From Acidimicrobiales bacterium (GTDB taxonomy: Bacteria > Actinomycetota > Acidimicrobiia > Acidimicrobiales > Bog-793), in assembly GCA_035533595.1 (NCBI GenBank), contig DATLTN010000020.1, positions 1 through 39,003 on the forward strand: 39,003 nt of DNA. Direction: 5' to 3'. The notes below the pieces were generated by a model. The model saw only the letters and a list, made by a program, of their open reading frames with translations, was not told where the DNA came from and did not search any database. Positions within the stretch are counted from its first letter, which is position 1; every line of letters starts with the position of its first letter. A program made the position numbers and the translations under genes. This document shows, piece after piece, positions 7,312 through 14,593 of the stretch.

Positions 7312-8553
7312 TCAGCCGCGTTGGAGGACGCGCGACTCGGCGAGCCGCTGGTGGTACTGAGCGACGTCCTCGACGACCTCTCGCGGGACATCGTCGGTGG
7401 CGACGTTCCCGAGCGCGTCCCTGATGCGATTGAGTGTCTCGTCGATGAGGTCGGTCACCGACGACTTGGGGAGCCCCCACGAGTGAGCTTCGAGCGCGAG
7501 CTGGATCCGGTTGACGCGGTCGATCCGCGTCTGCGCCCCGACGTACATCGCGAGGTTCCGCCCCGCCACGAACGACTCGGTCGGCGCGGCGTCATAGATC
7601 GGGGCGAGGGAGAGCGTCCCATCGGCAATGAGGAAGCCGTGGTTCTTGCCGTGGGCGTCGGTATTGCCGATCGCACATGTGAAGGTCATCGCCTCCGTGA
7701 GCGCGCGGAGCTCCCGGTCGACGTCGACGGCGTGAGCGGAAAGGAGCTTGGCGATCGCACCGTAGGAGGGGCCGCCAGTGGCCTGTTGGTACTTCCGCCG
7801 GTCCCGCGGGTCGCGTCCGAGTGCCTGACAGGCGTCCTCTTGGTGCAGGCGGCGGGTGACACCGTCGACGAGTTCCCGGTCGAAGCGCTCGACCACGAGC
7901 ACGTCGCGGCCGTCGACGACGAGGAGGTCAACGGCGGCCGCCGAGAGGCCCGCGGCCGCAGCGAGGTTCATCGCGTAGGCCTCGGCCCTTGCAAGGCCGA
8001 GATGCTGCGCCGGCGCTGGCTTCATGATGTGGGTCGAGGGAGCACCGTTGGCAGGAAGTGCCCAGCCGTCGGGCGTCTTGCAGACGAGGAGCTTCGATTG
8101 CAGGCCCCCGAGGGAGATCCCCGATTCGGCCGTGTCGCCGAGGGGGTGGGCGGGGAGGTTGGTGATTGCCTCGGCGAGCTCGTCGTCGGTGATCGGTTTC
8201 GGCCGGCCTGGTGGCGCCGGCTCTCTGCCCTCAGGAAGGAACGCGACCGCGCCGGCGCACTCACGGCCGATGCGGCGGAGGAGCCCGAACGCGTCACCTC
8301 GGCGGACGTCGTAGAGCGACTCGAGGACGGTGCGGGCCTCGCCCTCAGGAAGCACTCCCTCGAGCCAGTATCCGACCACGTCCCCGTCGTAGGGCTGCGA
8401 CCGCACAGGAAGCGACGTCGACAGCACGATCGAGCCGTCACCGGAGCGCTGCTGCTCGTCGGGCTCGTACTGGAGGCGGATGTCCGAGCGGGCACGCTGC
8501 AAAGTGGCGACTACCCGCCCGTCGATCCAGATGTTGAGGACGTCGCCAGGCAC
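7312..8553 (-). CDS. hipA: HipA family serine/threonine kinase toxin
   Basis: HipA toxins phosphorylate a tRNA synthetase (GltX in E. coli) and induce growth arrest and persistence. The 413-aa protein has the N-terminal HipA domain (about 1-110), the glycine-rich GGLQSKLLV segment, STHIMKP with the ATP-binding lysine, VERFDR, and the catalytic loop GNTDAHGKN (296-304) with Asp299. The next metal-binding Asp is in PIYDA. All kinase elements look intact. It starts with GTG immediately after the TAG of hipB (TAGGTG, no gap), so translation of the two is likely coupled. The stop is about 250 bp from the penicillin-binding protein gene, facing it. Confidence 0.93.
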   Translation of the reverse strand: MPGDVLNIWIDGRVVATLQRARSDIRLQYEPDEQQRSGDGSIVLSTSLPVRSQPYDGDVVGYWLEGVLPEGEARTVLESLYDVRRGDAFGLLRRIGRECAGAVAFLPEGREPAPPGRPKPITDDELAEAITNLPAHPLGDTAESGISLGGLQSKLLVCKTPDGWALPANGAPSTHIMKPAPAQHLGLARAEAYAMNLAAAAGLSAAAVDLLVVDGRDVLVVERFDRELVDGVTRRLHQEDACQALGRDPRDRRKYQQATGGPSYGAIAKLLSAHAVDVDRELRALTEAMTFTCAIGNTDAHGKNHGFLIADGTLSLAPIYDAAPTESFVAGRNLAMYVGAQTRIDRVNRIQLALEAHSWGLPKSSVTDLIDETLNRIRDALGNVATDDVPREVVEDVAQYHQRLAESRVLQRG

Positions 8554-8811
8554 CTACTCGACCGTGACCTTCGTGCCACGCGGTACCGCGATCAGCTCGT
8601 AGCCGCAGACGCCGAGTGCCTTCATGATCCTGCCGAGCACGGCGAGGCGGCCCTGTTCGATCCGGCGGATCGAGGCCCGTTCTGCTCCGATGCGCGCGGC
8701 GAGCTGCTCCTGGCTCCTTCCACTCGCCTTCCTGACAGCTGCGATTGCATCGCCAAGCGACGCTTCGTCGCGGATGCGGTACCACCGAGGTTGGTGCGTC
8801 GAAATTGCCAC
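8554..8811 (-). CDS. hipB: HipB-type helix-turn-helix antitoxin
   Basis: This is an 85-aa XRE/HipB repressor and antitoxin that neutralises HipA and represses its own promoter. The helix-turn-helix runs from about residue 18 to 70 (SLGDAIAAVRKASGRSQEQLA, then GAERASIRRIEQG). The short C-terminal beta segment (GYELIAVPRG) matches HipB proteins, which pair through this strand. The GTG start, at 8811, lies 21 bp from a palindrome with the same half-site spacing as E. coli HipB operators. It is the first gene of the hipBA pair. Confidence 0.9.
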   Translation of the reverse strand: MAISTHQPRWYRIRDEASLGDAIAAVRKASGRSQEQLAARIGAERASIRRIEQGRLAVLGRIMKALGVCGYELIAVPRGTKVTVE

Positions 8812-8831
8812 ATGCAGAGTGTACGTCGCTA

Positions 8832-8851
8832 ATGCGATACTTTTGTCGCAT
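8832..8851. promoter_or_regulatory. Candidate HipB operator palindrome
   Basis: The site is ATGCGA-N8-TCGCAT, a perfect 6+6 inverted repeat with an 8-nt spacer, just upstream of hipB. E. coli HipB binds TATCC-N8-GGATA, so the spacing is the same although the half-sites differ. Extra ATGCG/CGCAT half-sites occur nearby (for example ACGCATC at 8884-8890). Autorepression is inferred. Confidence 0.6.
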
Positions 8852-8884
8852 CGGTCAGGCGAGGCACAGATGCGCTGTTATTAA

Positions 8885-9130
8885 CGCATCGGCGGCCCGG
8901 ACACGATTTTCGAGAGTGTCGTGTCCCGAGCCGTGACGTTCACGGCGGCGTCGAGGGCGACTGCGAAGCTCGAAGTGGCGGCTCACGTGGTCGCTTCGGG
9001 TACCTATCTAAAGGGCCTGGTGCGGCTCGTCGCTGCGCGAAGGCCCCCGGCCGGCCGTTATGTACTGCTGCTCACCTACGCCAAGGGCCAAAGGAAGCTC
9101 ACGGCGAGTCGAAGGGTGACCGTTCATTGA
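8885..9130 (+). pseudogene. Possible C-terminal remnant of a surface protein
   Basis: The frame opens just after a TAA and reads 81 codons to TGA. A GTG at 8921 would give 69 aa without a clear ribosome site. The text is rich in Thr, Ala, Val and Arg, with alternating hydrophobics (VTFTAASRATAKLEV, GRYVLLLTYAKG). That resembles the last beta-sandwich of an extracellular repeat protein. It is probably a truncated gene end. The stretch 9131-9298 to its right holds nothing I recognise. Confidence 0.3.
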
Positions 9131-9298
9131 GGTCAGTGACGACCGTCCGCTCGTGGCCATCGCGAACGCGGCGACACCTCGCGATCCAGCGGGTCGTCCC
9201 CCGCGGCGGTGACGCTCCTCGACAGCCGAGAGAGATAGAGATTGGTTGTCGCCCGGTTCGTATTCGGCGAGCAACTGTCTGCCACGTGTGCTTTAGCG

Positions 9299-9703
9299 CT
9301 ACGCCTCGTCCAGCAGGCGCTGCAGTCGCGCGATCTCCGACGGCAAGGTTGCAGCCGTCTTCTGCGAGTCCTGTCGCGCGACGTCGACGAGCATTTGACC
9401 GAACAGCGCATTGGCTTGTCCGACCCGCTCTTCGACGAAGTGCTTCGCGTTTGGGATGTCTCCCTCGACGACGGCCCACACGACGTCGTTCCCGTGCAGC
9501 ACGGGATTCGTCGTGGAGATCACCGAACCGTGCTTGTCGCCGCTGATGTGCATGAACATCGACTTCCACTGGACCGGGATCGGCGTCGGGAACAGACAGA
9601 AGGTGAGCGTGACGGAGCCGGCGAGCTTGGACTCGACCCGTGCTTCGGAGATCGAGATGCCGGTGAACTCGCTCATCAGCCTTTCGACTTCACCCCCGCT
9701 CAC
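9299..9703 (-). CDS. Hypothetical protein, third gene of wHTH-lapA operon
   Basis: A 134-aa protein of unknown function. The GTG start at 9703 overlaps the lapA-like stop by 4 nt (GTGA); an internal ATG ten codons in (MSEFTGIS) is an alternative. The first 90 residues look like a mixed alpha/beta fold with alternating hydrophobic strands (SVTLTFCLFP, WAVVEGDIP), and the C-terminal 40 residues are likely helical (HFVEERVGQANALFGQML, then IARLQRLLDEA). There is no signal peptide or membrane span. Its position as the last of three overlapping genes ties it to the LapA-like membrane protein. Confidence 0.65.
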   Translation of the reverse strand: MSGGEVERLMSEFTGISISEARVESKLAGSVTLTFCLFPTPIPVQWKSMFMHISGDKHGSVISTTNPVLHGNDVVWAVVEGDIPNAKHFVEERVGQANALFGQMLVDVARQDSQKTAATLPSEIARLQRLLDEA

Positions 9704-10182
9704 GGCCGATCTTCAGTCGTGACGAGCGCGGAATCCTGAGTGGCGCTGGTCGCGTTGGCGCTCGCTTTCCCTCGTCGACGTCTGATCGACAGACGGAGCT
9801 GGGTGGTACGGCAGATTCCGACGACGAGCACCACGGTTGCCCCCGCGGCTGCCGCGGCCAGGAGTGCGACAGCGACCGGCATGCGCCCGCTCGCGGAGAA
9901 GAAGTCCACTCGGACCGAGCGGGTGTTCTCGACGACGAAGTCGATGAGGGCGATGCCGACGACGACGCCGACGGTGACCGCCGCCCACGCTCCGCTGATG
10001 CGGGTGTGGGCTCTGTCCTCTCGCGCTTGGCGTCTCCTGCGCGCACCCTTGCCTGGCACCTCAGCCTGCGCGCTCGGTCGGTCGACCGCGGCCGCCGCAT
10101 CAACCGGTACGGCCGCGGTCGCGTCCGGCGGCGGGACTCCGAGCTCGGCGCCCGTTGATGGAAGGTCGCTGCTGTTGCTCAT
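9700..10182 (-). CDS. LapA/DUF1049-domain membrane protein
   Basis: This 160-aa inner-membrane protein carries the LapA domain, named for a lipopolysaccharide-assembly protein in E. coli; its role in bacteria lacking LPS is unknown. Residues 1-60 are Pro/Ala-rich then strongly basic (RRRRQARED). Two membrane helices follow at about 64-85 (AVTVGVVVGIALIDFVV) and 103-124, separated by the family-typical ENTRSVRVDFF loop. A basic tail (RLSIRRRRG) ends the protein. The ATG overlaps the upstream regulator stop (ATGA), and the stop overlaps the next gene, so the three form a coupled operon. Confidence 0.82.
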   Translation of the reverse strand: MSNSSDLPSTGAELGVPPPDATAAVPVDAAAAVDRPSAQAEVPGKGARRRRQAREDRAHTRISGAWAAVTVGVVVGIALIDFVVENTRSVRVDFFSASGRMPVAVALLAAAAAGATVVLVVGICRTTQLRLSIRRRRGKASANATSATQDSALVTTEDRP

Positions 10183-10490
10183 GATGTCTCTCTCGATAGG
10201 GTGCTGCTCGGTTCGACGAAGAGGTTCAGGAGTTCGCCAACGGTCAGGTCCGGCCCGACCGCCGCTCTAAGCGGGAGGTGGGCGAGCACCTCGTAGCGGT
10301 TGCGCCGGCCCTCGCGCCCCTTCTTCACGTAGCCCGCCTCGGTCAGGTCGGTGACGATCCCTTGCGCCCTCCGCTCGGTGATCTGCAGCGCGTCGGCGAT
10401 GTCGCGAAGTCGCGTACCGGGGTCCTTGGCGATGCAGAGGAGTGCCTGGCCGTGGTTGGTGAGGAAGCTCCAGTTCTCCATGGAGAGCAT
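10179..10490 (-). CDS. Winged helix-turn-helix transcriptional regulator
   Basis: A 103-aa one-domain DNA-binding protein of the MarR/ArsR-like winged-helix type. Residues 13-75 hold the fold: GQALLCIAKDPGTRLRDIA, recognition helix region ITERRAQGIVTDL, then the wing with GRRNRYEV. There is no sensor domain or cysteine pair. The start is ATG at 10490, with a second ATG three codons in (MENWSFL) that may be the true one. It leads an operon with the LapA-like protein and is divergent from an ice-binding-family gene. Two palindromes lie 10-35 bp upstream of its start, which suggests autoregulation and possibly control of the divergent gene. Confidence 0.85.
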   Translation of the reverse strand: MLSMENWSFLTNHGQALLCIAKDPGTRLRDIADALQITERRAQGIVTDLTEAGYVKKGREGRRNRYEVLAHLPLRAAVGPDLTVGELLNLFVEPSSTLSRETS

Positions 10491-10499
10491 CTACCCACG

Positions 10500-10525
10500 T
10501 TTCATGAAATGTATTACCGGTAATA
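10500..10525. promoter_or_regulatory. Twin palindromes, candidate operator
   Basis: Two perfect palindromes lie 2 bp apart: TTTCATGAAA (10500-10509) and TATTACCGGTAATA (10512-10525). They stand out as AT-rich in a GC-rich region. They fall between the divergently transcribed winged-helix regulator and the ice-binding-family gene, where an operator would be expected. The binding protein is inferred, not shown. Confidence 0.55.
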
Positions 10526-10616
10526 GACATCAGATGTAAGGGTTCTGAACATCGAGGCCGGCGATCTCCGACCGAAAACTGGCAACAGGCCAGAAGAACG
10601 GATCGAGGTAAGCGGA

Positions 10617-11600
10617 ATGGGCCCGAGAAACCTTCACCGCGCGCGCTCCATGCTGGCGCTCGCCCTCGTCACCGGCCTCGTCGCCCCTTTGTCGCTGCTC
10701 CTCTCCGGCCCCGCCGGTGCAGCTGCCGTGTCGGTTCCGCTCGGAACGGCGGAAAGCTTCGGCGTACTGGCGGGAGCCGGGATGACCAACACCGGCCCGA
10801 CCACGATCAACGGCGACGTCGGCACCTACCCGACCACCACCGAAACGGGTACCGGCTCGCTCACCGTGAACGGGACGAACCACGCCGGAGACGCTGTCAC
10901 CCAGCAGGCAAAGACCGATCTCGTCACCGCCTACGGCAACGCCGCCAGGCAGGGGCCGACCTCCCCGGTCACCGCCGACCTCGGCGGTCAGGCGTTGACG
11001 GCCGGCGTCTACAACTCCGCGTCCTCGCTCGGGCTCACCGGCACCCTCACCTTGAACGGTCAGGGCAACGCCGGCGCCGTCTTCGTCTTCCAGGCGGGTT
11101 CGACGCTCACCACGGCCTCCGCGAGCCAGGTCGTGCTGATCAACGGCGCGCAGTCCTGCAACGTCTTCTGGCAGATCGGCAGCTCGGCGACGCTCGGCAC
11201 CTCCTCCAAGTTCGTGGGGACGGTGCTCGCACTGCAGAGCATCACGGTGACCACGAGCGTGACGGTCGACGGACGGGTGCTCGCCCGTAACGGCGCTGTC
11301 ACCCTCGACAGCGACACGATCACCGCGTCGAGGTGCGCGGCGGCCACCGCGACGACCGTGACCACGACTCCTTCGGGGGCGACGGCCGGCTCGGTCACCG
11401 CGACGACGGCACCGGGCACGACCGCGACGACCACCGCGACGGCCGCCGCGGCCGCCAAGGCGACCGTGGCCAAGGCAGCCAAGACAGCGAGGAAGAGGGC
11501 GAGGGCGAGAGCTGCGGCGAAGGCCGCAGCCGCGACGAAGGCGGCCAAGCCCGTCAGCTTTGCGAAGCCCGCCCGAGCGCACGTCGGCTTCACGGGTTGA
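10617..11600 (+). CDS. Ice-binding family protein (DUF3494), secreted
   Basis: This is a 327-aa secreted protein of the IBP-1 (DUF3494) family, whose studied members bind ice or act as adhesins. A signal peptide is clear (RSMLALALVTGLVAPLSLLL, then PAGAAAV; cleavage near residue 37). The beta-solenoid domain covers about 40-240, starting LGTAESFGVLAGAGMTNTG and including GDVGTYP, GAVFVFQAGSTL and the closing QVVLINGAQSCNVFWQIGSS. A low-complexity tail follows: about 30 Thr-rich residues, then about 55 rich in Ala, Lys and Arg. The basic tail may bind wall polymers. The ATG follows a GAGGTAAGCGG ribosome site. In an acidophile-like organism a non-ice, surface-binding role is equally plausible. 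Confidence 0.88.
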   Translation: MGPRNLHRARSMLALALVTGLVAPLSLLLSGPAGAAAVSVPLGTAESFGVLAGAGMTNTGPTTINGDVGTYPTTTETGTGSLTVNGTNHAGDAVTQQAKTDLVTAYGNAARQGPTSPVTADLGGQALTAGVYNSASSLGLTGTLTLNGQGNAGAVFVFQAGSTLTTASASQVVLINGAQSCNVFWQIGSSATLGTSSKFVGTVLALQSITVTTSVTVDGRVLARNGAVTLDSDTITASRCAAATATTVTTTPSGATAGSVTATTAPGTTATTTATAAAAAKATVAKAAKTARKRARARAAAKAAAATKAAKPVSFAKPARAHVGFTG

Positions 11601-11641
11601 CGCCGGGGCTGCGTGACGGCAGAAGCCGAGGTGCGCGGCCG

Positions 11642-12439
11642 ATGGTGAGCGTGCGCGCCGCGTGGGGCATCCGCGGCGGGCTGCTCTCGGCCGCGGTGCT
11701 CCTCGGCTTCCTCGGCTTCGCGTACTCGACACACGGGGCCGTGGGTGTCGAGAGCGCCGTCGTCTCCGGCCCTTCGGGCCAAGGCGCGGCGGCGACGTCC
11801 GGCCGGCGACTCGCGGTGCTCCTCTCGGCTCACGAGGCGTACTCCCGACCGGGAGGCACCTCGCGGGCGCTGACCGACGTCCAGGCGGTGCGGCCGCTCA
11901 CCGACGTCCAGGCGGTGCGGCCGCTCACCGGAGAGCAGACCGTGCTCCCCGTCCTCGGCACCGCGCAGTTTCATGGCGGGGTGTGGCTCCAGGTGATGCT
12001 CCCGGGACGGCCCGACGGGCGCAGCGGCTGGATCACGGCGAGCGGGACCCGCACCTCTGCGACGGACTATTCCGTCGTGGTGGACACGACGAGGCGCACG
12101 CTGACCGTCGACTACGACGGGTACGCCGTGCGCACCGCGGCCGTGGTCGTCGGCAAGCCTTCGACGCCCACCCCCGCCGGGAAGTTCTTCGTCGAGGAGG
12201 TGCTGCAGCTTCCAGCTGACGCCGTCGGGGCACCGTACGCATTTGCGCTCAGCGCGCGCTCGAACGTGCTCCAGGAGTTCGACGGTGGGCCCGGGCAGAT
12301 CGCGATGCACGGCCTCGACAACGTCGGCGGCGTGCTCGGGACGGCGGCCTCGCACGGCTGCGTGCGCCTCGATACCTCGACGCTCACGTGGATGGTGACC
12401 CGGATCGGGCCGGGTACCCCGGTGACGGTCGTCGGCTAG
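11642..12439 (+). CDS. L,D-transpeptidase (YkuD domain), membrane-anchored or secreted
   Basis: This enzyme forms 3-3 peptidoglycan cross-links or attaches proteins to them. The 265-aa product has an N-terminal hydrophobic segment (about 9-30), a linker with a tandem repeat, and a C-terminal YkuD domain from about 140. The active-site signature is MHGLDN followed by SHGCVRL, with catalytic Cys240 and His238. The start is the ATG at 11642; the same frame is open upstream inside the previous gene but without family sequence. It follows the ice-binding-family gene by 41 bp on the same strand and may be co-transcribed. The N-terminal part may form an SH3-like wall-binding region (VWLQVMLPG, SGWI). 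Confidence 0.9.
   Translation: MVSVRAAWGIRGGLLSAAVLLGFLGFAYSTHGAVGVESAVVSGPSGQGAAATSGRRLAVLLSAHEAYSRPGGTSRALTDVQAVRPLTDVQAVRPLTGEQTVLPVLGTAQFHGGVWLQVMLPGRPDGRSGWITASGTRTSATDYSVVVDTTRRTLTVDYDGYAVRTAAVVVGKPSTPTPAGKFFVEEVLQLPADAVGAPYAFALSARSNVLQEFDGGPGQIAMHGLDNVGGVLGTAASHGCVRLDTSTLTWMVTRIGPGTPVTVVG
11870..11931 (+). repeat. In-frame 27-bp tandem repeat in the L,D-transpeptidase gene
   Basis: Two near-identical 27-bp units (11870-11896 and 11897-11923) encode L-T-D-V-Q-A-V-R-P twice. A degenerate third unit encodes LTGEQTVLP. The first two differ only in the third bases of the first two codons (CTG/CTC, ACC/ACC) and are otherwise identical, which suggests recent duplication. The unit number may vary between strains. 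Confidence 0.85.
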
Positions 12440-12442
12440 CTC

Positions 12443-12471
12443 GGAGCGGCGTCCCGTGCCGCGCCCGCTCC
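12443..12471. terminator. Candidate bidirectional hairpin between convergent genes
   Basis: GGAGCGG (12443-12449) pairs with CCGCTCC (12465-12471) around a 15-nt loop that can pair further. It sits in the 37-bp gap between the convergent L,D-transpeptidase and desaturase genes. No T-tract follows on either strand, so intrinsic termination is uncertain. Confidence 0.3.
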
Positions 12472-12476
12472 TCGGA

Positions 12477-13448
12477 TCAGCTGTTGGGGGGGAGCGGTCG
12501 CTCGCGCCGGCGGGCGGCGAGGGTCTGCGCATCGGGCCAGTGGACGTCCTTCACCATGCCGGCCCGCTCTAGCAGCCAGACGAGGCGGGCCGTCGAGTCC
12601 CACCCGCCGTGGCCGACACCGCAACGCACGCTGCGCGGCATCGCGTGGTGGAGGTTGTGCCAGCCCTCGCCCATCGCGACGATGCCGAGCAGCGGGAGGT
12701 TGCGCGCCTGGTCGCCCTTTCGGGTGCGGAAGGGGCTCCGACCGAAGAGGTGGCACGCCGAGTTCACCGCGAACGTCGCTTGCTGCAGCACGAAGACGCG
12801 CACGAGACCGCCCCAGATGAAGCCGCCGAGCGCCCCGCTCCCCGTCCCGGTGAAGGCGAAGCCGAGCAGGGTCGGCACGGCGAGCGAGACGCCGCACCAC
12901 AGCGGGAAGAGGCGGTCGAGGACGACGAGGTCGTGGTCGGCGAGCAGGTCGGGGATCCAGCGCTCGGCGTCCTGGGGGGGCGGCACGAACAGCCAGCCCG
13001 CGTGCGCGTGCACCGCGCCCCGCAGCTGCGCGCCGATCGAGGAGCCGGCGAGATGCGGGGAGTGGGGATCGCCGGGGAGGTCCGTGAAGGCGTGGTGCTG
13101 GCGGTGGTTCGACGCCCAGCCGAGCACTCCCCCCTCGAAGGTGAGCGAGCCGAGGAGGACGAGCGCGATCTTGGTGGCGCGCGTCGCGCGGAAGGCCCGG
13201 TGGGTGCACATGCGGTGGAAGCCGGCCGAGAGGCCGTGGCCGCTCAGCAGGTAGAGGACGACCGCGATCGCGAGGCTCGTCACCGTCGTCTCACGACGTG
13301 CGACGAAGATCGCGCCGAGGATCGCCCCGGCGAAGGGCCCGAAGAGCACGAGGGCGGTGACGACGGTGCCGACGCGGCTGGTCGGCCGGGGGGGCGCGAC
13401 CGCGGCGACCTCAGGGTCGAGGGCCGGGTCCATTGTCTGCTGCTGCAC
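12477..13448 (-). CDS. Acyl-CoA / fatty-acid desaturase
   Basis: This integral membrane di-iron enzyme introduces a double bond into a fatty acyl chain, probably at delta-9, lowering membrane order. The three histidine boxes are present: HRMCTH (about 78-83), HRQHH (about 115-119) and HNLHH near residue 270. Four hydrophobic segments surround them. The GTG start at 13448 is chosen for its GGAGAG site 5 nt upstream (323 aa); an ATG five codons later is possible. It stands alone, convergent with the L,D-transpeptidase gene. A long upstream region (about 375 bp) leaves room for regulation, and temperature or membrane-stress control is a guess only. Confidence 0.92.
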   Translation of the reverse strand: MQQQTMDPALDPEVAAVAPPRPTSRVGTVVTALVLFGPFAGAILGAIFVARRETTVTSLAIAVVLYLLSGHGLSAGFHRMCTHRAFRATRATKIALVLLGSLTFEGGVLGWASNHRQHHAFTDLPGDPHSPHLAGSSIGAQLRGAVHAHAGWLFVPPPQDAERWIPDLLADHDLVVLDRLFPLWCGVSLAVPTLLGFAFTGTGSGALGGFIWGGLVRVFVLQQATFAVNSACHLFGRSPFRTRKGDQARNLPLLGIVAMGEGWHNLHHAMPRSVRCGVGHGGWDSTARLVWLLERAGMVKDVHWPDAQTLAARRRERPLPPNS

Positions 13449-13824
13449 GGATTCTCTCCAGGGGCTGGGCGCGCCAAGCACCCGAGACGGTGGGGAGCGA
13501 CCGCACCCAAGTGGACCTCCGGGTGCCCGGGCGACTCGTCCGGGTCTGTGCCGCTACAGCGGAGGGTGGCCACCCAAAACTCAAGAGGCCCGTCGGCATC
13601 TGCGCCGGCGGTCTGTCGGGCCCTCTGTCGGACCCAAGGACAGCGCGATAATACCGGAAACGAATCGCCGTTTGGGGGCGGTCGTCCCTCTCAGGGCGCC
13701 TCGTCCCGTCGGGCCCTGCGGGCCCGCCGCGCCTCGTGTCATCAGAAGTTCGTGCCCCCGCTGCAGTGTTGTCGCGCGGCCGTCCGGCACAATGGCGGAA
13801 GCGACCTCCGAGAGGACAACGCCC
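13449..13824. other. Divergent intergenic region between desaturase and VOC genes
   Basis: About 375 bp with no protein-like frame that continues from the neighbours. It contains a perfect 7-bp hairpin, CGGGCCC-TGC-GGGCCCG (13710-13726), and an AT-rich patch, GCGATAATACC (13646-13656), that could supply a -10 for the minus-strand desaturase. AGAGGA before 13825 is the ribosome site of the VOC gene. I recognise no riboswitch. Confidence 0.5.
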
Positions 13825-14592
13825 ATGGCCGAATTCAGCGAGTACGAGCACGGCACGCCCTGCTGGGTGGACATCTCGAGTCCGGACCAGGCGGCGACGC
13901 GTGCCTTCTACACGGGGCTGTTCGGGTGGGAGGTGGAGGAGCTCCCCGCCGACGCCGGCGGTTACGCGCAGTTCACCCTCGGCGGCAAGGTCGTCGCCGG
14001 GACCGGCCCGCAGATGATGCCCGGCATGCCGACCGTGTGGACCACCTACGTGAAGGTCGACGACGCGGCAGCGGTGACGGCGGCGGCGACCGAGAAGGGC
14101 GCGACGGTCTTCGTCGAGCCGATGGAGGTCATGCAGGCGGGGAAGATGGCGATGTTCGCGGACCCGATGGGTGTGCCGATCGCCCTCTGGCAGCCGGGCC
14201 AGCACTTCGGAGCGGAGCTCGCGAACGAGCCCGGCGCTTTCACCTGGAACGAGCTACAGAGCCGGGACGTGGAGGCGGCGAAGTCCTTCTACGGCGCCGT
14301 CTTCGGTTGGGGCGAGGCGACCGAGGACTTCGGCGGGATGCCCTACACCCAGTTCATGCTCGGCGAGAAGCCCGTCGCCGGCATGCTCCCGATCAACCCG
14401 ATGGTCCCGGCCGAGGTCCCCGGCTTCTGGCTCGTCTACTTCGCCGTGACGGACACCGACGCCACGGTCGCCAGGGCCGGGGAGCTCGGTGGGAGCGTGT
14501 TGATGCCGGCGATCGACTCGCCCGTCGGCCGCTTCGGGATCCTCAACGACACCGACGGCGCCGCTTTCGCGGTGATCCAGCTGCCTGGCTGA
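13825..14592 (+). CDS. Two-domain VOC family protein (CFP30B-like)
   Basis: A 255-aa protein made of two vicinal-oxygen-chelate (glyoxalase-fold) domains, about 8-125 and 135-252. Each starts with a matching strand-helix unit (GTPCWVDISSPDQAATRAFY and TWNELQSRDVEAAKSFY, both followed by LFGW/VFGW). The layout and wording match mycobacterial Rv0577 (CFP30B/TB27.3). Metal-dependent isomerase, dioxygenase or resistance roles occur in the superfamily, but no substrate can be assigned. The start is the ATG after AGAGGA; the frame is open upstream but without family sequence. The stop is 1 bp from the stop of the convergent acetyltransferase. Confidence 0.88.
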   Translation: MAEFSEYEHGTPCWVDISSPDQAATRAFYTGLFGWEVEELPADAGGYAQFTLGGKVVAGTGPQMMPGMPTVWTTYVKVDDAAAVTAAATEKGATVFVEPMEVMQAGKMAMFADPMGVPIALWQPGQHFGAELANEPGAFTWNELQSRDVEAAKSFYGAVFGWGEATEDFGGMPYTQFMLGEKPVAGMLPINPMVPAEVPGFWLVYFAVTDTDATVARAGELGGSVLMPAIDSPVGRFGILNDTDGAAFAVIQLPG

Positions 14593-14593
14593 T

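Noticed and set aside
7188-7424. 78-codon plus-strand frame after the penicillin-binding protein gene
   Set aside because: Runs into hipA antisense, has no ribosome site or protein-like pattern.
7306-8832. Long plus-strand open frame of about 508 codons opposite hipA and hipB
   Set aside because: It has no family sequence and is Arg/Glu/Val-rich as expected of an antisense frame in GC-rich DNA; hipBA on the other strand is unambiguous.
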